Below, piece after piece: positions 60,596 through 64,000 of a DNA stretch of 64,000 nt. The DNA is from CAZAZQ01 sp964489705. GTDB taxonomy: Bacteria; Zixibacteria; MSB-5A5; GN15; FEB-12. The translations under genes and the position numbers were made by a program. The DNA lies in the NCBI GenBank assembly GCA_964489705.1, contig CAZAZQ010000003.1, positions 130,500 through 194,499 on the forward strand, written 5' to 3'. The notes beneath the pieces are model-generated. The model did not search any database. It had not been told where the DNA came from and saw only the letters and a program-made list of their open reading frames with translations. Position 1 is the first letter of the stretch. Each line of letters starts with the position of its first letter.

Positions 60596-62736
60596 TGACA
60601 AAACACAACGAAAGAATCATCATTATCGACGACGAAAAAAGGATGTGCGACTCCCTTCGGGAATTGTTGACCAGCGACGGCTACGTGGTCAAAGCGTTTC
60701 AGCGCTCTCCCGAAGCGGCGGAAGTGATAAAGAATGAGAAAATCGATCTCGTCATTACGGATATCAAAATGCCGGAGATGGACGGCTTGCGGATTTTGGA
60801 AATCGTGAAAGAGGTCGATGAAGATATTCCGGTTATCTTGATGACCGGCTATGCCTCGCTCGATACGGCGATAAAGGCGGTGTCGATGGGAGCGTATGAT
60901 TATCTGTTGAAGCCGGTCGAGTTTACCCAACTGGAGCTGGCGGTCAACCGCGCCTTGGAAAAGCGTCGTGCCGATTTGGCGCGCTTGCAACTTTTGGAAG
61001 AGTTGCGTATCTCCAATTTGCTGCTCAACCGTCGCATCAGCGAGCTGAACGCCTTGTACGAAGCGGGGAAATCCATCGGTTCCACCGCTAACCTTAAAGG
61101 TCTGCTCAAGCAGATTGTTGCCCTGGCGGCGTCGGTGACGGAAGCGCAAATCGGGTCGATTATGTTGCTGGACGAGCGGCAGGAGTTTCTCACGATTGAA
61201 GCCGCCATCGGGTTGGAGCAGCATATCATTGATACTACTAAGGTGCGGGTGGGCGAATCGGTCGCCGGACATGTCGCCAAAACAGGCGAGCCGCTCATTA
61301 TTGAAAATATCGAGAAAGACGAGAAATTTCGGAAGCGGAATCAGGAAAAGTATGGCAACGCGTCTTTGCTCTGCGCCCCCTTGGTTATCAAGAACCGTGT
61401 TATCGGGGTCATCAATATGGCGAACAAGCAGGGGGGAGGGGCATTTACCCAGAATGACCTGCGCCTGTTAACCACTTTTGCCTCCCAAGCTGCCGTCGCT
61501 GTCGACGACGCTAACCAGTTTGAAAAAAATCGCCGCCGCTTGGTGGAGTTCGAAATTCTGCACGAAGTTTCCGAGGGATTGCCGGCGATTCAATCGATGC
61601 ACGAGTTCCGCCGCACGTTGATTGAAAAGTTGAAGCGGGTCTTTCCCATCGATTATTCCATCTGGTTCAATTGGGACAGCTCCAACCATATCCTGGTTGC
61701 CGACAGCGCCACGGGGTTGTCGGATATACCCTTGACCGACAGCGGAGGGATAGACTTGCGAAGTATCGCCCGCGAACAGGTGGTGCTCACCTCAGTCGAG
61801 CTTGACACCGTCGACGTTCATAATATCCCCCAGCTCTCCGATGTGATTGCCAAGCACTTGGCGGCGCATGACCATTTCCCTACCCCGACAGGCGGTTTTA
61901 TGGCGGTTCCCATTTTGCGTTACGGGGAGTTGGCGTATATCTTCTGCCTGGGCTCGAAAAGCGAAAAGCCGTACGGCGAGGACGATATTTCCCTTGCCCG
62001 TTTGGTGATATCGCAGGCGGCGCTCTTGTTTGAAAAAGAACGAACCCTTCTCAATGCCACCCGGCTGTTGACTATGGGAAACATGATTTCGGAGATTTCC
62101 CACGATTTGCGTAAGCCGCTGACTTCGATTAAAGGGAGCCTCCAAATTCTCAAACAGCGCTTGCCGGAGGTTGCCGATTCGGAATTGTTGAAGTTAGCCG
62201 AAGATGAAGTCTATCGGATGAATGAGCTGGTGCGGGAGTTGGTTGATTTTTCCAACCCTAACAAGTACCAGACGGAACGCTTAGATGTGCGGGAGATCGT
62301 CGCCCGCGCGGCGGAGCTGATAGGAAGCGATTTGCGCAAGCGAAACGTCACCTACGTCTCGAAATTCGAAGACGCCGACTGGGAAGTTATTGTCAATAGA
62401 AACCAGATCTTGGAAGTCTTGCTGAATTTGTTCATCAACGCCATCGATGCCATGCCGAACGGCGGAACGCTCACGGTGCACGGCTTGGTGGAGCGCCCTG
62501 AACATAAGAAGACCGACTACTTGGCGTTGCGCATCAGCGACACCGGCGTCGGCATCAAAAAGGAAAATCTCTCCAAGATTTTTGACCGCTACTATACGAC
62601 CAAGGAGACCGGCACCGGTTTGGGGTTAGCCGTCGTGGAGCGCATCATCTCCGCTCACAACGGCACCTTGAAAGTTGACTCCATCGAAGGCAAAGGCACG
62701 ACTTTCACCCTCTATCTCCCCTTACGCACGCCTTAG
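60595..62736 (+). CDS. REC-GAF-GAF hybrid sensor histidine kinase
   Basis: The 713 aa protein has an N-terminal receiver domain (residues ~8-125: IIIIDDEKRMCDSL, Asp in DLVITDIKMPEMDG, LMTGYASLDTAIKA, YLLKPVE). Two GAF-like domains follow (residues ~155-305 and ~330-480). HisKA has ISEISHDLRKPLTSIKGSLQ, and HATPase has NLFINAIDAMPNGG, DTGVGIKKENL and GTGLGLAVVERII. The receiver is in front of the kinase, so it is likely an intermediate in a phosphorelay or controlled by the upstream GAF kinase. The ATG overlaps the previous stop by one base; a GTG one codon earlier is possible. It ends the long operon. Confidence 0.9.
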   Translation: MTKHNERIIIIDDEKRMCDSLRELLTSDGYVVKAFQRSPEAAEVIKNEKIDLVITDIKMPEMDGLRILEIVKEVDEDIPVILMTGYASLDTAIKAVSMGAYDYLLKPVEFTQLELAVNRALEKRRADLARLQLLEELRISNLLLNRRISELNALYEAGKSIGSTANLKGLLKQIVALAASVTEAQIGSIMLLDERQEFLTIEAAIGLEQHIIDTTKVRVGESVAGHVAKTGEPLIIENIEKDEKFRKRNQEKYGNASLLCAPLVIKNRVIGVINMANKQGGGAFTQNDLRLLTTFASQAAVAVDDANQFEKNRRRLVEFEILHEVSEGLPAIQSMHEFRRTLIEKLKRVFPIDYSIWFNWDSSNHILVADSATGLSDIPLTDSGGIDLRSIAREQVVLTSVELDTVDVHNIPQLSDVIAKHLAAHDHFPTPTGGFMAVPILRYGELAYIFCLGSKSEKPYGEDDISLARLVISQAALLFEKERTLLNATRLLTMGNMISEISHDLRKPLTSIKGSLQILKQRLPEVADSELLKLAEDEVYRMNELVRELVDFSNPNKYQTERLDVREIVARAAELIGSDLRKRNVTYVSKFEDADWEVIVNRNQILEVLLNLFINAIDAMPNGGTLTVHGLVERPEHKKTDYLALRISDTGVGIKKENLSKIFDRYYTTKETGTGLGLAVVERIISAHNGTLKVDSIEGKGTTFTLYLPLRTP

Positions 62737-62880
62737 TAAAGATAGATACCTTTTCCTCTGCTAATCTACATGTTCTCACGATTTTCCTTGCGCCCTCAGG
62801 GATCCTTTTTTGACGGTTTAGGAGACGTTAGAAGTTGAAAGTTCGATACTCCTGATTTATAACTTAGATCAAAATTTGAG

Positions 62881-63372
62881 TTAATTGCTTTTATGAGGAT
62901 TCTTAGGAGGATAGTTTTCGTATCCGATTTCTGGATGCTTGAGGTAAATATCACTCAGAGTCCTATCTAGTTTTTTATTTTCTTTGCGTAGTCGAATTAT
63001 TTCTGCGTGCAAAAAAGAATTTTCCTCTTCAAGAATTTTAATTTTTTCTTGGGCTTTCTTGTTTTCGTTGGTCTTTTTCCTATCAAGAAGTTCAAGATCT
63101 TTATTTGAACGTTTAATTTCCTCTTTCAATTCATCAATCTCCCACTTTAAGTAGAGATTTTTGACACTATCCTCATTTTTTGGATCTGTGAGGAAGTCTA
63201 TGAGAGGATCAAAGTAATAAAGAAAATTTTCAAAGCTTCGAATTATTGTCTCGACCCTTGAAAGTGAATACTTATCCTCCTTAGATATACAATTATTTTG
63301 TAATCTAATTATCTCTTCCCCAAGTTCATCTCGCTTTGCTATTATATCTTCGAGAAAAGACACCCAACCCAT
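62881..63372 (-). CDS. Coiled-coil protein of unknown function
   Basis: I do not recognise this 163 aa protein. It is highly charged and helical, with a long predicted coiled coil (about residues 70-135, including EIDELKEEIKRSNKDLELL and EKIKILEEENSFLHAEIIRL). There is no membrane segment. ATG at 63372 has a strong GGAGG five bases upstream, better than the ATG five codons earlier. Base composition is clearly more AT-rich than the rest of the window, suggesting acquired DNA. The neighbour on the same strand is another short unknown gene. Confidence 0.65.
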   Translation of the reverse strand: MGWVSFLEDIIAKRDELGEEIIRLQNNCISKEDKYSLSRVETIIRSFENFLYYFDPLIDFLTDPKNEDSVKNLYLKWEIDELKEEIKRSNKDLELLDRKKTNENKKAQEKIKILEEENSFLHAEIIRLRKENKKLDRTLSDIYLKHPEIGYENYPPKNPHKSN

Positions 63373-63452
63373 CTTAACCTCCAACACTTTTTCATTCTTA
63401 CATTTAATAAGTTATTGAAACCTAGGTACTACCTCAGTAGATGTGAAATCGA

Positions 63453-63737
63453 TCATTCGTCGTCAGGTTGCCACCCAGTATTTCTGAGCCCTGGGTTTGT
63501 TACAACCTTACCATCTCGTAAACTCCCTGGGATATGACCTCGCTGGGGAAACTTCATACGATCTTCTCGGGTGAAATAACCAGAGAAGAAACTTTCATTT
63601 TCGCTAGTTGTTTCTTCTGATGATATGTTGCATTGGACTTTTTCAATGTTTTGTTGGTCCGAATCATTATTATCTGGTGTATCATCAGGTGATGCGGTGT
63701 AGCCAACAACTTTTCCATTTTTTCTGATATATCCCAT
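63453..63737 (-). CDS. Small hydrophilic protein of unknown function
   Basis: I do not recognise this 94 aa protein. It begins MGYIRKNGKVVGYTASPDD, is rich in Asp, Asn, Ser and Glu in the middle and is probably disordered there. It ends with GSLRDGKVVTNPGLRNTGW. ATG at 63737 has GGAGG nine bases upstream; the frame is open further but without a ribosome-binding site. Composition is AT-rich like its neighbour. The two could form a small accessory operon. Confidence 0.55.
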   Translation of the reverse strand: MGYIRKNGKVVGYTASPDDTPDNNDSDQQNIEKVQCNISSEETTSENESFFSGYFTREDRMKFPQRGHIPGSLRDGKVVTNPGLRNTGWQPDDE

Positions 63738-63927
63738 AATAACACCCTCCGGACATCCTGCTTTAGTCTTTTTGATAAATCTACATACAATAAAAATATC
63801 ATTATTCTTTCGTCTCGTCAAGAGGAAGTTAAGTGCCGTGTGAGACAATTAGGTAGAGGATGTCCATATATTTACCCTCAATGCAATCTTAAGAGAAGAT
63901 GAAGCTACTAAAGTGAAAGATAATTGC

Positions 63928-63959
63928 AAAAAAAAGAGACCGGCAGAGCCGGTCTCTTT
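63928..63959 (-). terminator. Terminator for a - strand gene entering from the right
   Basis: A 12 bp stem AAAGAGACCGGC/GCCGGTCTCTTT with a three-base loop has a run of eight T after it on the - strand. It implies a - strand gene beyond base 64000. Confidence 0.8.
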
Positions 63960-64000
63960 CGGAAAACATTTTCCTTACCAACAGGTCGGGAAAATTTTCT

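Noticed and set aside
1..64000. tRNA (including selC), rRNA, CRISPR arrays and insertion sequences
   Set aside because: I looked for TPsiC-like motifs, regular spaced repeats and transposase motifs and saw none. The reading was by eye, so a tRNA could have been missed.

Overview
The window is about 64 kb of roughly 50% GC bacterial chromosome, densely packed with protein genes. I found no rRNA, tRNA, insertion sequence, prophage or CRISPR array. Several genes suggest a member of the FCB superphylum, perhaps Zixibacteria or a close relative: a PorX-type regulator with a PglZ domain, a large secreted protein ending in a dockerin-like module of the 'GDLNMDGNVNVADLTY' style, HEAT repeats fused to cyclophilin, and pseudopilin-like surface proteins. 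This placement is inference. The organism also carries dissimilatory sulfur enzymes (Sat, AprBA, QmoC) and selenocysteine machinery (SelA, SelB and a SelD that is itself a selenoprotein).

Layout. 1-4182 (- strand): selB, selA and an M28 lipoprotein peptidase. 4597-8135 (+): HEAT/cyclophilin protein, LolA-like exported protein, adenosine-specific kinase and PC4-like protein. 8243-18409: a sulfur locus. On the - strand it has a ferritin-like protein, a YeiH-type transporter, a cytidylate-kinase-like protein, a TauE/SafE exporter, a small membrane protein and qmoC. Divergent from these are sat-aprB-aprA. The 748 bp between them carries three copies of a CRP/FNR-type palindrome placed on recognisable promoters. 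18741-30006 (+): zinc-ribbon and YkgJ proteins, TPR protein, M24 peptidase, accB, pilT, PEBP lipoprotein, alpha/beta hydrolase, octaheme cytochrome, polyprenyl synthase and a vWA membrane protein. 29994-33413: stand-alone HisKA protein, saccharopine-dehydrogenase-like enzyme, pdxS and an Rrf2 regulator.

33794-37540 (+) holds four consecutive paralogous prepilin-like genes. Each has a GspG-like core and a C-terminal beta domain, and one is fused to a LamG-type lectin domain. They are preceded by a leader that can fold into a three-way junction. 37792-43339 carries lysine 2,3-aminomutase, an HTH/DUF2087 regulator, a GT39-like/TPR membrane protein and selD with an in-frame UGA. 43626-47373 is uvrA-mutM, and 47451-50831 is the dockerin-like secreted protein.

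51408-62736 (+) is one tightly packed run with overlapping stops and starts: serS, histidine kinase, porX-like, tsaE, tsaB, rimI, accD, folC, GAF histidine kinase and REC-GAF-GAF histidine kinase. From about 62.8 kb the sequence is AT-rich and carries two unrecognised small - strand genes, which looks like accessory DNA.

The genes suggest an anaerobe that activates and reduces sulfate through APS, uses multiheme c-type electron transfer, synthesises selenoproteins, and invests in type IV pilus/type II secretion-like surface structures and a PorX-type signalling pathway. The steps not seen here (DsrAB, QmoAB, AccA/AccC, PdxT, TsaD, selC) must lie elsewhere or be absent.
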